DNA of 64,000 nucleotides, taken from assembly GCA_029216955.1 (NCBI GenBank), contig JANAVB010005597.1, forward strand, positions 43,474,535-43,538,534, written 5' to 3'. This DNA comes from Iris pallida (taxonomy: Eukaryota > Streptophyta > Magnoliopsida > Asparagales > Iridaceae). Positions 1 through 11,953 of the stretch are shown in pieces (positions within the stretch are counted from its first letter, which is position 1; each line of letters begins with the position of its first letter). The position numbers were made by a program, and so were the translations under genes. The notes below the pieces were generated by a model that was not told the origin of the DNA, did not search any database, and was given only the letters and a program-made list of their open reading frames with translations.

Positions 1-37
1 TCCAAGCTGATTTACAATCCTTCCATTTGGTGAAAGC

Positions 38-421
38 GAGTATCTGTACCCATGAAGTTCACGAATTATAATTGTAGAATACAAAAATGTACTTGTAGAC
101 CATGAAGCAAGGAATCTAAATTACCATTTTTGAATATTTGTCATAAAAGGCTTCCATAAATTTAAATAGTAGGGTTGGTACCACCGAGGGGGTGGTCCTG
201 TGGTAGCATTGATAAGGGAGGGGAGGGGAGGAGTATCTGTACCCATGATGTTCACGAATATAATTGTAGAATAAAAAAATGTACTTGTAGACCATGAAGC
301 AAGGAATCTAAAATACCATTTTTGAATATTTGTCATAAAAGGCTTCCATAAATTTAAATAGTAGGGTTGGTACCACCGAGGGGGTGGTCCTGTGGTAGCA
401 TTGGTAAGGGAGGGGAGGGGA
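38..421. repeat. 193-bp tandem duplication (two copies)
   Basis: The block that starts GAGTATCTGTACCCATGA at 38 starts again at 231, so the unit is 193 bp and is present about twice. The copies differ by a few substitutions and small indels. Each unit contains a GGTGGTCCTGTGGTAGCATT segment and a GGGGA-rich run; the run is longer in the second copy. The unit includes the head of the tRNA-like SINE that completes at about 475, so the duplication probably began in SINE sequence. Confidence 0.85.
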
Positions 422-475
422 GGGGAGGGGAGGAGTGGGCGTTGGTTCGAATCCCAGCCGGGGCAAAAAGTTAAA
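370..475 (+). mobile_element. tRNA-derived SINE head
   Basis: An A-box-like segment (GTGGTAGCATTGGTAAGGG, about 391-410) is followed by a perfect-looking B box (GGTTCGAATCC, about 444-454) and an A-rich tail (GGGGCAAAAAG). This is the layout of a Pol III promoter in a tRNA-derived SINE. A (GGGGA)n expansion separates the two boxes, so it is unlikely to be a functional tRNA gene. Target duplications were not found. Confidence 0.6.
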
Positions 476-1216
476 TCAAGTGGGAGGAAGTTCTGGTACT
501 AGTAGCCCAGGACAGACAGAGACAGAGACGGCATTAACGACTGATAGCTCTGGTAAGGGAGGATAGGAGTGGGCATGGGTACAAAAATTTAATGAAATGG
601 GAGTCCTGGTGCTAGTAGTCACGGCATTAACGACTGGGACGGTTATTAATGACTGCTCTCATCTCAAAAAATTTTATTCGGCTGGTAGTATTAACAAATG
701 TATGACATCACTAGACCAATAGCATCAATAGGCAAACGATCAATATTTAAAAACTAGAACACCCAAGAATAACAAAGACTCATGTTGGCACTCCACCATT
801 AGATAATACTTTAAGCTTAATGCAGCATAATACTGACCTGTAAGTAATTCACAATGTTAGTGCTTTAGAAATGTACAAAATTAGCATATTTCTGAATGCA
901 GACATATTTTCACTTCTTTTATGCATTTTTTTTTCTACAAGATTACGAAATACATTCGGTAAATTTATGTAGAGAAATTAGGTCCTAGTTCCAGTCTTCA
1001 CATGGGAGGCACATTACATTCTCCCAATCTCGAACTAAAGTGTTGGAACTTGGAACCAGCCATCTAACAATGGGAGTTTGTTTGCCAATCGATCCCTAGT
1101 CTTGAGGACCAAGGATTATTCTTTTCCTTTTTTTTAAAATCAAAGAGCCAAGTGTTTTTTTTCCAATCATGTTAAGAAAACTAGGGTAATGCCTCTTGGG
1201 TCCCCAGGTTTATTTT
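476..1216. other. Intergenic or intronic sequence, no gene seen
   Basis: No coding similarity was recognised on either strand. The first part repeats fragments of the preceding SINE (GGTAAGGGAGGATAGGAGTG near 551, CTGGTGCTAGTAG near 605). If the PYRD gene continues to the left, this could lie in one of its introns. Confidence 0.4.
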
Positions 1217-1953
1217 GGCTAATTTGTGCTTAAATACCTTCAAGTCTCACCACTTTCGCATTTAAATACCCTATAGTATTTTTATAGGCACTTAAATACC
1301 TTGAACTTTATTATTTCACATAAATACCTTGAACTGTCACTCTTTTGCAAGTTACTACCCTGACGGGTTAACGGTTAATGTGAAGTACAACTTTGCTCCT
1401 ATCTAAAATAATAATATTCTCCCTCCTCTATCATCTTTAACCCTAACCCGAGAAGCTGATCCCCACTGTGTAGTGCCCCGCTTTCGATAGGCGACGGACT
1501 TCATAATATGCTTGCGCCGAGTCAGATCGATCGGGAACTTAGATGACCATCCGACTCGATCGCTAAGCTTGGTAAACGATAACACCTTGCGGCATCGATC
1601 AAATCGATTTGGACAGATGTTACGAGAATCGATCCAACTAATGGAACGACTTATGTTGGAATAAGTCCTAGATGCAGTGGGCTGCGTCTCGGCGAGTGAG
1701 CTCTATATAAGAGTCCCTTCGACGGGACCGGACCGCTGTATGGTTTTCTTGGAACTTTTGCCGCTTGGTTTTGATGAAAGTGCTTTCGCGTCGTTTTCTG
1801 AATGCAATCTACGAATTTCGAAGCGAAGGAAAAATAAGGAATTCTAACTAAGTGTTGGTGCCTGTAGAAGCATGGAATTTCAGGCGCATCTATAGGCCAG
1901 AATTCCTATGCTCTTAACAAACATGCGCCAGGGAGCTCAAACGAAGTACTTGG

Positions 1954-4187
1954 TGTCACGTTCCGATTCGTAGAGTCATTTATTCACATATTTCATCTCT
2001 TGGAATCGATCGTCCTCGCTTGGGCGTGATGCCGTACAAGTCTGGTATTGCACTTGTACAAGGCAAAGATGGTACATAAGTGATAATCTTCAAATAGGAA
2101 CACATCGCAGCGGCAGAAGCAGACAACTTGAAGTTAATGAGGACAATCTTTCTTATTGAATAGAAGTACATCACTTCTTTATAGCAACGGAGATAAAAGG
2201 ATAACTTGAAGTCACACAGATATATATAGAACTTTATTCTCTTTATTGATAATTGAAGAAGAGTACAAGACTTGTATTGAAGTACAATGCTTACAACACA
2301 TCTCACTTTACATTGAAAGCCAACTGAACAATGTTATACAGCTTACATTTGATACTTGGATACATTGGATTACAACTCGATATACCGACTTGGCTTACAA
2401 CTCACTGGCACAACTGATTACAATGTTCCATACATTATGCCCTTTATAAATAGAAGACATCATCTTGTACAAGGAGAGCTTCTGCATGCCTAACAAATCT
2501 TCGATGCCGCGGGACCAATCAAGCTAATCTTCGTGTGTAGAATATCCCAAGCACGAGCACCTGCCCACAAAACGTGGGTCAGCACATCATCTATGTACTG
2601 GCGAGCAGAATCCAACCCACTCGCCTAAACCAACACTAACTGGTCAATTTTAGCAAACATTTAATAGAATGATCTTTCTACTTGGGGCCTAGCATCAGTT
2701 TACAGTTCATGGGCAATAATCAGAGTGAAGTATGTAAACATATTCTTAGTAGCATTCATGTGGACATATCATTATAGTATTCTTGGTGTTATCATACAAA
2801 GGCATCATTGAGGCATCGCTAACATTATCAGCTTAAACATGTTATGACAATTCTCACTTCAACCATCACTTAGCATGTATGTTATGTTTGAACAATAGTC
2901 ATAGCAAGGCATCTTTCTAGCATACTGAATTTAACATGTTAAGCAGGTTCTCATATTGAAAGACTACGCATAGCATCATTTACTTGGCACGTTAAGCACG
3001 CAAGTTAAGCCAACACATATATTGAGTATATCACATTTAAGTAATTTCTTACCGATAGCCAACTCCCTTGTACCTGCATAAAAATACAGGATAATATGAT
3101 ATACTTACTCTGTCTGCACAAAACATTCGTTAGCATGCATCCTGACTACATGGTCGTTGGTGAAACTGCACCATAAAGGACTTTCCAACGGATATTACGA
3201 CGCACCATTCCAGGGTAGGTTGCAAGCCTAGCCGAATGTCCCGTAATACCTCGTGCCACCATAGCACGACCAATGTTTTCTCCCGGGTCGAATCGGTCCC
3301 GGTGCCCCAGGTACCGTTCGAGGAAACTTACTCAGACTTGTACAATTACGTCCATGACCATGCGAATGCGTGTCGACTCGATAACACAAATGCATGGTAA
3401 AGCAACTGAAAGTAAGCAGAGCCAACAGTTCAACATCTCATCTCAATCCCGAGCCGTGTTCAACGACTAATCATTACCATCATTCTACTTGGTGATCTCC
3501 ATGATCCCAAGCCTCATCATTCTCATTGTTTGTTCCATTGCAACATTGCTCATTACGTTCCTTCTAAGGAGGAACAACAGCATTCATTCATTTCGAAGGG
3601 ACCTGTAGCATTTCATTCATTTCATAGGAACAATAGCATATTCAATTCTTTTCTCATGTATCATTCACGCAACATCTCATTATTCAAGTGATTCATTCAT
3701 TTCATCAACATTAAGCATAAGGGACATTATCGATTCATTCTCAGGCATCATGATACATTAGCAGTTTGAGTGTGATTCGTTCAGCAATTCAAAGTTCATG
3801 TGTTATTCATTCAATGATTTCCAGCATATGCATCTCTATCGATTTAGCAACTAAAACATCGCATCACAATTATTCAACATTCAAGGTAAAAGACATTAGG
3901 GACATATTCAAAGCATCACGTTATTCCATTTATTAAGCATGCAGGAATAAGGAGGAAGGAGGACAGTTCCACTTGCCTGCATAAAAGGGTCTTTTTATTC
4001 TGGTTGCACACATTCTTCCTAAGCGTAGCTCCACCAGCGAGCCACGTTCCAACACTTAATCCGTCTAGCCAGCTCAGAGAGACTGCATCAGTCTCAACCC
4101 TCTTGATTCCCAACATAAGTCACGGTCTAACATTCTGATCCCATCCAACAAGCCAACCAAATGTCTCGCGCGGAGCGGGGCATTACA
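1954..4187 (-). mobile_element. Solo LTR 'C' (gypsy-like family), nested in LTR B
   Basis: On the plus strand it begins TGTCACGTTCCG and ends GGAGCGGGGCATTACA, i.e. on the minus strand TGTAATGCCCCGC...CGTGACA. CTTGG lies at 1949-1953 and 4188-4192, a perfect 5-bp target duplication. The length is 2234 bp and there is no coding sequence. It carries the shared hairpin module near its 3' end (plus coordinates 2034-2059) and resembles LTR A in several blocks. It is the youngest layer of the left nest. Confidence 0.9.
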
Positions 4188-4319
4188 CTTGGCACATCAA
4201 AGGACGGCAAAAGTATAAACATCAAAAGAAGATTTTTTTCATATAAAAGTCTATTACATGTCTAAAGAAAGGCTTTACAAAAGGAGAACTTCTACAAAAA
4301 GAAATATCCTAAGCCTACA

Positions 4320-5800
4320 GCCAGGCGCAGCAAACTGCCATGCGCCCCCTGCCAGGCGCATCCTCCGTCAGGCGCATCTCTTCAGCGTCTCAGTCAAGCG
4401 CATCTCCTCGACGTCTCAGTCAGGCGCATCATGAAGTCTCAGCATATGCGCTCCACTTCGATCCGATCAAGTGCTTCGGCTAAAGAAGCAGCTTTGAGCA
4501 TAACAAGAGCGGACGATCAACCCCACTCTAGCAGGAGGAAGAGCTCTCCAAAGCCCAAGTAAGAGGAGAGCACCGCAATTCCGATCTGCGGCTCTTCCAG
4601 CATAACAAAGACGGGACTCTAACGTTCCGATCTTTGGATGCAACAGGCACCTTCGGCCTGCGTCGGGACCCTGCGATCCCGATTTTTGGATGTAACAGTC
4701 ACCTTCACGAGTGCATACGAAGACGACTCGACGCATCTTCACCCTGGGGAGCGTCTTGGCAACAGAATGTATTCGGGCAAAGAAGTTCATCTTCGTCGAG
4801 AAGTCAAGGAAGAGACAACAAAACTCTCTCAAATTGTTGCTATTGATAGGCCAGGGCAAATCAAACCCATGCGCCAAGTGGCAGCCTTCCCGAAGTTAGT
4901 GCAATGAACTTGCATTTACGATGATGAATTTGTCTCTTCGAATTCAGCCAAGTCAAAACGGCTATTTAAAGCACTCGAAGAACTCAACAGTCGGACCAAT
5001 GAAAGATGCGTCATGCAACAGATGCGCCGGTCAGATACCGCGCATCATACAGACGCGCCCATCAGTACCGAGCGCCTCATAAAGATGCGCCCCACGCGTT
5101 CCCATGCGCCTAGTGGAACGCAGATCAATGCACCGACTCAAAACCCATCACCCGTCAAGAACATTAAATGCTGAAGTCTGATACGACAACAGCCATCCCC
5201 CGAGGACCGAACAGTTGACAGCTTTTGCAGAAAACGAAGCGCCGCTGACGTCAACGTCATCATTACTTTCCTCTGTCGGTTACAAGCCACGTGGCCGACC
5301 AACCATTCGCATGCGTCTCCACAGCCATGCGCCAGAAGATTTGCATGTGCCTCAAAAGCCATGCGCCCCTGACTTACCTCTGATCCCTAAAGACAGAAGT
5401 CAAGTCGCTGCATGTGCCTCCCCGGCCATGCTACTGAAGCCCCGCATGCGCCTCAAAAGCCATGCGCCCAGACTGGTTCGTGATTCCTAAAGATTACGAG
5501 CTAAATCTCCTCATGCGTCGGATCCTAGGCGCATCCTGTCAGATCACTCTTCACCAAATCCGAGATCTTTGAGCCATGGACGTACGCCACGTGTCCTTTG
5601 ACTCAGTTCAGCCTATGAAGCGGTGCTAACCACCCAAGATCTTAGCAACAGAAAGATCCTCTCCACTGCTACGTGCCAGCCACAAATGCAGCATGAAGGA
5701 TTCAACCCACAAATCATGGCGCATCATCCATGCGCCCTCCTCCCGCCAGCATCAGCCACGTGGCGTTCCTACGTACAAGCGCATCCTACATGTGCGCGCA
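4320..5800. repeat. Irregular ATGCGCC / GCGCATC motif array
   Basis: Inside LTR B the octamer CATGCGCC and close variants (CAGGCGCATC, CATGTGCCTC, CATGCGTC) recur every few tens of bases without a fixed period. The array ends just before the TATA box at 5821, so it occupies the expected U3 promoter side of the LTR. Confidence 0.75.
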
Positions 5801-7620
5801 TGAGCAGCCAGCCTGCAAGCTATAAATAGAGGGATCATTTCCTTCTTACACACACACAGAGAGATATACAGACATACACCGTCAAAGACAGAGGTAACCA
5901 GATCATCAGAGTTACAGAGACGCACGTCTGCTCAGAGAGATCGGAAGAGACACTCAACGTCTTCTCCCCCTCCGCAAGCTCCGGCATCCAGAGCAATCCA
6001 GACCTTCAGAGAACCTAAAACCGTCGTCAGATCGTCAACGGAGTCAACGTATTACCACTCGCTCCACCGACACAGGGCCCAGATAAAAACAAAAGTGTAC
6101 TCCTAGGACTACATCTAAGTCCTACATTGTAACACTGTTCTGTTTGTAATTGAAATTCCAATTCAAAGATTTTAATGGCAAACAGTGCCATTGCAGGAGC
6201 TCGCGTAACTAAAGCTTGAACGTTGCGAAACGCTTCGACGGTCGGCACGATCAAAGTACTTGGTGGGTGATTCAGCCCCTTCTTTTCTACTGTCCCGCAA
6301 ACGAAATTCCTTTGCCTCGAATTCATTCAAATCGACGATGCCAAGTTAAATACATGCCAATCCACTAAGGTCAAGAACTCGGAAAAAACGTATCGATTTA
6401 GAGTAATCTACTCTGAAAATACAAGTTTCGCACATAAACGAGAAAGTTTAAGGTTCTAGTAAAAAGATAGACTATTTCACGTGCTGTAAAATAATATGAA
6501 ACGTCGATCGTGGGTTATGATGCCTCGGACAATTTGGTGCCTACGGGACGCTAAATCGGGAGTACGGCTTTGGGAAAAATAAATCGTTGCATGAGTGGAA
6601 GAAATGATAATGTCGTTCAATACTGTCCGCGCTATACAAATCTGTTTGCATATATTAAACTGTTCACGCATTGGCATGGTCATGGACAGCTTGTTCACAA
6701 GTTTAATTTTTCTCGAATCGGTATCCGAGGCATCGATATCGAATCGACCAAGGGGGAATGAATAATCGTGCTTCGGCACTGATGCATTGCGGGACCGTCA
6801 GTCAGGCTTGCAACCTAGACTGAACGGACCGAAATGCCGTTGAGATAGTCCCAAGTGGTGTGTAACACCAGTGACCGCACATATAAGATAGTAGCATGCT
6901 CACCTATTGTCTTATGAAGGTAGTAAGTATTATATCTGTTTTTATGCAGGGACGAGCACGACCGTGGTAAGAACTGTAAATAATCGTCATGTTGTACTGC
7001 ACGCTTTATTACTTCAAAGATGGCTATCGATATGAACTGAATTTATTTAGTTTTAAATAGAAAGAAAACTCTAAAGCATGCCTACCTTAACAATCAGAGT
7101 CGGTTTAGACGAGTGGGTTCGTCTCGTCCACTTAGCAAGTGTGCTAACCCCTCCCCCAATTCTCCAGGTGCGACGGGAGCTTTAAACTGAAGCTGAAGTG
7201 TGGAGAGGCGTTTTGAAGCTCTTCCTATACTGAAGTATTTTGAAGCCAATTCAATCGAAGGCTTATGTATAAAAGGGGCGAATGTATGGAACGACAATTG
7301 TTAATTCAGGCAACTTGTCGAGTATGTTTCTTTTGTTTTCAACCAATATAGCCGCAACGGTATCCAATGTAATTACGACTTGCACTTCGTTGCAAGTTAT
7401 GAATAAAAAGCATATTTCTATCTTCCTATACTGCGTCTCATATTCTGATGTGATTTGTGAAGTTTCAACTTGGTGTTTCAATATAATAATCAACGTAACG
7501 TTCTTGACTTGTACGAGTGCAATTCTAGACTCGTACGGCATCACGCCTTAGCGAGGACGATCGATTCGACATAATAACACCGGGGACGAACGGTTTGTCG
7601 ACTCGGGACGTGACACACTG

Positions 7621-8454
7621 CACTCCCACCCCTACTGGACGGGGCCCACTCTTCTACCAAGGGGCCGACAAGAACCTCTTAACCATAGTATTCTATCTAC
7701 TACCACCCAATCGGTAGAGATATTCTAAAAAAACTTTCCCATCAGCACCCTCAAACACCGATAGTGCATCATATAAAAAGAGAGAATAAGAAGTCATATC
7801 TGGAATGCAATTGCACAAATAATAGGAAGCAGAAATAAGCCTTTTTACAAATCGAGGTGTACTTGCATAATTGCATGATTGTTCACAGACATACCCAAAG
7901 GAGTAGTAGGAGCTCTAGTTGGCCTCTTGGACTCTAATGGCTAGTTGAACAGCAAAAAATCAAGGAGTAATTGCATAATTGGTCAAACTGGTTTGGTTTG
8001 TATGAAAATGAAATAAAGTCTTCATGGGCTCTGCTATAGGAGTCATAAAGAAGAGGGAAATGTGGATTGACATTGATTTGGGCTCTAGATTAATCAAGAA
8101 CTAGTGAGAGATTCTAGAAAGAGAAAACTCTTTTTTTCGTTGTAAAGTTCCTCTTTTAAAGTGAAATTGATCAGTTCTTTCTCAGTTCTCAACTTGCGAT
8201 CCTATTGTTGGTGACTCTTCATTCAAATGCCAAATTTTGGTAGAACTTCAATGATAGAATCTCGAAATCCTCTGGGATCTATTAGCGGGCATCGGTGTGT
8301 GTGTGCAACTCCTTGCAGGAGAAAGGTGTGGCTCTCCACAGTAGTCTCCGATCATATGCAAGAGAGCAAAATTAATTTTAATCTAAAACAACAAAGAAGT
8401 AATTTCTCTTTTTCTTTAGGACAAACAGTCCAATATAGTAACATGCTTTACACA
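7621..8454. other. Interior of the TIR element, no gene seen
   Basis: Between the end of LTR A and the right inverted repeat of the TIR element no coding exon, RNA gene or further repeat was recognised on either strand. Confidence 0.4.
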
Positions 8455-8601
8455 TGACCGTTACATGGGATGGAAGACTAGCAGAGGATAGCAACTTGCC
8501 AAAAGTATGATAGTTCAAGGTATTTGAGTGGCTACAAAAATACTATAGGGTATTTAAGTGCAAAAGTGTGATAGTTCTGGGTATTTACGTGCAAATTAGC
8601 C

Positions 8602-9150
8602 TTTTATTTTTCATAAACTTGTGGGGGAGGGGAGTATGAGTATTTTTTCTCGGAAAATATAATGTATTTTCTTACATAGGGACCAAAATTTACATTTTCA
8701 GATCTTGTGGGATAGGGATGTGCAAGTTTTCTTTCATGAAAAGATGGGTTCGGGAGGAACAATTTACAGACTCGAAATGTTTTTTCCCCAGAAACTAGCA
8801 AGTGAAGGGGACGTGAGGCTTTTTGCCAAAAGAATAAAATTAATGCGATTGGTGGAGCATTTACAGAATGTAATGGTATAGTGTAATCGTTATAAAATTA
8901 ATGAGATTTTAATAAGATACCTGACGAAGGTATAAAGGGGCCTATAACTGTATATTGTAATCGTTATAAACTAATTTGAAGTCAATCTCTATCTGCGATA
9001 TGCTTACTGTCTTCTTATTGCCACTCACGAGAACGTATGAAGGAGGGTTGATTATGTAGACTGAACAACCAGCAGAAAACATTGTCAATTCTCTATTAAA
9101 TTACAGGAGCCTTATCAAAGCCGGATGTAAGAATATGAGAAAAATTTCTG
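8602..9150. other. Non-coding stretch with a degenerate copy of the downstream repeat
   Basis: No gene was recognised. A GAAGGTATAA...CCTATA block near 8929-9000 resembles blocks at 9559 and 9911, so this region probably holds a degenerate partial copy of the ~345-bp tandem unit to its right. Confidence 0.45.
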
Positions 9151-9153
9151 ACA

Positions 9154-9196
9154 CCCCCCCCCCCAAAACAAAAAAGGGGGGGGGGGGGGGGGGGGG
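9154..9196. repeat. C11 / A-rich / G21 homopolymer tract
   Basis: A run of 11 C is followed by AAAACAAAAAA and then a run of about 21 G. The C and G runs can pair as a hairpin, and the G run can also form G-quadruplex structures. Such runs are often length-variable or mis-assembled. Confidence 0.9.
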
Positions 9197-9219
9197 TGAT
9201 AAATGCTCTGATTTTGTCA

Positions 9220-10245
9220 TTGTTATTAAGTGAAGCATCTAAAGATTCAGATCGTTCAACCATGTGGTACAATTTCGAAGTAAAAGGAACCACTTTAATA
9301 CACGCTATTCTACTTGCATATGGATATATACTAATATAATATATACACACACATAGGTCTGATGTCACCAAGTAAAGAGCCATACAATTAATCACATATG
9401 AAATCTTGCATGTCCATACATATATACACTGGACACTAGCAGCCCGCGATGACTTTTCCATCTGTTTAGCAAAAAAAATACCAATTTTTTTTTTTCCAAA
9501 CAACTGAAGTTGGATGTTTTACCATAGATGCCACAAATGGCTTCCTTGTAACCAGACCAAGGTATAAGAGGACTACCTATAGCTGTACAGTTTAACTGTT
9601 ATGATCAATTCCAAGTCAAATCATATTAACATCATTATGCTACAAGAATTTTATTAAGTCCACGGTTCTAAAGATTCTCATGTTCAACTTTGTTACGATT
9701 CTGCAATAATAGGACCTATTTTACTAATCACAGTTCTACTTGCATAGAAAACTTGCACATCCATGCATACAAGCACATGTGAAATCTAAGTTGGTGGATA
9801 TACATCAGTCAGTAGTAGTTGTCCACAACTCGTGCATCAGCAAATAATCACTAGTTTTTCGAACTGAGTGTTGAATGTTTCATCTTAAATGGCTTCCCCG
9901 TAACCAGAGGAAGGTATAATAGGATCAACTATAGCCGTATAGTGTAACTGTGGTAATCATTCTATAGTCGAACCATATCAATATCTCTATGGTACAAGAG
10001 TTTATTAAGTCCACGCTTGTAAAGATTCAGGCCATTCAGCTATGCTAAATTCCAAAATAATAGGACACTTTAATAATCACGATTCTGCTAGTAAAGAAAA
10101 CTTGTATGATCATGGATATCCATCAGACACTAGCAGCTCGCAAAGATTTTCAAAACAGTTTAGCATATATTCGTCATCTTTTTTTTCTTCAAATAAATGG
10201 GTGTTGGGTGTTTTACCTTAGTGCAGCGAATGGCTTCCCTGTAAC
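9220..10245. repeat. Tandem ~345-bp duplications including the end of PYRD exon 2
   Basis: The block AATGGCTTCC(C/T)(T/C)GTAACC occurs near 9535, 9887 and 10229. The first interval is 352 bp and the second 341 bp. The rightmost copy is genuine exon-2 coding sequence of the minus-strand PYRD gene next to its splice donor. The other two are degenerate copies followed by intron-like sequence, each with a similar TTATTAAGTCCACG...AAAGATTC block. So a segment spanning the exon-2 end and the start of the following intron has been duplicated twice in tandem. Confidence 0.8.
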
Positions 10246-11879
10246 CATTCGATGAATATAAGCCTCATTAAGTTTCTGACACAACTTTTCTTCTATGCCT
10301 ACTGTTACGTCTATTCCAGATCCTCTGAGTCTTTCCACGCCTTTCGAAGCTACAATTGGATTAGGATCCACCATTCCGACAACCACACGTTTCACTTTTG
10401 CACCAATCAACGCTTCCGTGCAAGGAGGGGTCCTCCCATAGTGGTTGCACGGTTCAAGGCTTACGTAAGCTGTTGCATTTTCTGCTGAACTGCCAGCATC
10501 TTTTAGTGCAAATACCTGTTCATCAAATTTTGCCTCAAATACTTTACAAGTATCAGTTTGATCAAGTATATAATAGAATCCTCACAATTGGATTAGAACT
10601 ACCCACAACTATAAACATTTTTCCGGTGCATAGATATGCATCGACCAATACTTAGCAACAAAACCCGATACAGAAGGCACGGACAGCACTAATAATGCAA
10701 AATTATGCTAACCGCTCCAATAATGGAGTTACCAGTAGACATAATGGCATTGAAACGACAAAACAGCCTCCTCGTGCCAATGTTGGTTCTAGAGAGGGTC
10801 AAGTTTTATGCACCCTTAACCCCCACTTCAATGCAGAGGCTGCTTCTATAAATGAGCTCTCCAATTCAAGGTCCTACTTCCTAGCTATTTGAAATGCCAA
10901 GAACCCTTACAGGGAGAAAAATAAAATGCGCCTATCCGTACACGTGTGCAGGGGCGGACCTACATGGGGGCAAGTGGGGGCAATTGCCCCCGCTGAAATT
11001 TTTGCTTCTGAGTTAAATATCCTATTCTTATTAAATTTTCTTCATCAATTTTACGTTTTGCCCCCTCCGAAATTTGTAATTTTCAATTTCTATATACATA
11101 TTTACATCAGATTTTTTACTTTTTCCTTCATAAGTTTCATCAATTCTAAGTTTTGCCCCCTTTCTTAATAAAAAATTGGGCTTTTTTTAGATTTGAGATT
11201 GATCCCCCCCCCTCTTTTAAATTTCTGCGTCCACCCAGATGTCGAATTGATCTTGTGCCAACTATCAAACAGAGAGAGAATCTGCACAGGTGGTTTACCG
11301 CGAGAGCGATGCTCGCCAAAGTTTCAAAGTGATGCTCCAATTTAACACTTAACAGAAGCTAAGTTTGTTTTACACAATTGCGGTTCGGTCGCAAATGCCA
11401 ACATGATGCTCCGTGACAAGTGTCCAGTCGTGACCGCGCCGCGCCGCGTTGTGCGAGCAGTGCAAAACTAGTCGCCACGACGCTGCGATGAACACAGTCG
11501 CGGGCAGCACCACAGACACTGTGATGAACACCGATGCGGGCAGCAGGAAACAAAAGTAGAGGGGGATTGGGTTGCAAACCTCGGCGTGAGGTTGGCCGGC
11601 TTTGGGATGGAACCCTTCGCCGACGATCCGGCCGCCGCCGTCGACGATGACGCATCCGACCATGGGGTTCGGGGCGGTGCGGCCGACCGCGGTCCTCGCC
11701 AGCTCCACGCACCGTCTCATGTAGTGCCCGTCGTCCATCCTCTCGCACGCCGTGCGGACCGATCGGCGGCGGCCGCGGCTTCTAGAGCGGGTCGGGAACG
11801 GATGTGCGATCTCCGGGGGGAAGGGACGGGTTGGGGTTAGTTTTAGGAGAGGAGGAGGGGATCCGAGGATTTGAGACAT
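10217..11879 (-). CDS. PYRD: Riboflavin biosynthesis deaminase (PyrD-type), 5' part only, two exons
   Basis: Exon 1 is 11580-11879 (ATG at 11877-11879) and exon 2 is 10217-10515. Both flanking junctions are GT-AG, and exon 1 ends in phase 0. The protein starts with a Ser/Arg/Pro-rich leader that fits a plastid transit peptide. The deaminase core follows: [20 protein letters not shown], then [13 protein letters not shown] with the zinc-ligand HAE, and in exon 2 [16 protein letters not shown] with the two zinc-binding cysteines. In the family this domain deaminates the pyrimidine intermediate of riboflavin synthesis in plastids. The reading stops at a splice donor after GKPFAALR, so the rest of the family's length is not seen. 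It may lie left of the window, beyond the 7.4 kb TIR element, or be lost. Exon 1 is GC-rich, exon 2 is not. Confidence 0.9.
10943..11240. mobile_element. Possible hAT-like MITE in PYRD intron 1
   Basis: The left end CAGGGGCGGACC and the right end ...GCGTCCACCCAG are imperfect inverted repeats of the type seen at plant hAT ends. The interior has repeated TTTTGCCCCCT blocks (11056, 11153). No matching 8-bp target duplication was found, so the limits are approximate. Confidence 0.45.
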
Positions 11880-11953
11880 TATTGGGGTGAGATTGGGGTT
11901 CACTTGGCTGGTTGGGTCTGGGGAAGAATGGTTTAGGAATTTTTTTTCCTTTA

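Larger units (their letters stand above)
1853..6364 (+). mobile_element. Solo LTR 'B', nested in LTR A, CATGCGCC-rich
   Basis: It starts TGTTGGTGCC and ends ATGCCAATCCA, and CTAAG is found at 1848-1852 and 6365-6369. Removing it restores a continuous LTR A. Its own sequence, without the inner LTR, is ~2.27 kb. A TATA box (TATAAAT, 5821-5827) is followed by a leader-like CA/GA-rich stretch. Upstream of the TATA box, 4320-5800 is full of irregularly spaced ATGCGCC and GGCGCATC motifs. No gag or pol is present. The boundaries rest on one 5-bp duplication plus TG...CA, so they are less secure than those of the neighbours. Confidence 0.7.
1469..7615 (+). mobile_element. Solo LTR 'A' (gypsy-like family), interrupted
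   Basis: It begins TGTAGTGCCCCGC and ends GGGACGTGACA, so it has TG...CA ends and imperfect terminal inverted repeats. CACTG flanks it at 1464-1468 and 7616-7620, a 5-bp target duplication. After removal of the inner element (1853-6369) about 1.63 kb remains with no internal domain, which fits a solo LTR. A putative TATA box (CTATATAAG) lies near 1702. The 3' end carries the hairpin and GGCATCACGCC module shared with three other elements in the window. Confidence 0.85.
1217..8601. mobile_element. TIR DNA transposon with long terminal inverted repeats (MULE-like), filled with nested LTR elements
   Basis: The left end (1217-about 1385, GGCTAATTTGTGCTTAAATA) is an imperfect inverted copy of the right end (about 8455-8601, ending ...GCAAATTAGCC). 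Both arms share TACTATAGGGTATTTAA and the blocks ATACCTTGAAC and GCAAGTT. The flanks are GTTTATTTT on the left and TTTTATTTT on the right, a 9-bp target duplication with one mismatch (8 bp perfect). Arms of ~150 bp with an 8-9 bp duplication fit Mutator-like elements, although an 8-bp reading would also allow hAT. No transposase was recognised. Without the 6.15 kb LTR insertion the element would be only ~1.2 kb, so it was probably a non-autonomous MITE-like element. Confidence 0.75.

Noticed and set aside
11359..11748. 129-codon minus-strand Arg-rich frame
   Set aside because: It is an alternative frame over PYRD exon 1 and runs on into intron 1. The exon frame with HAEV is the real one.
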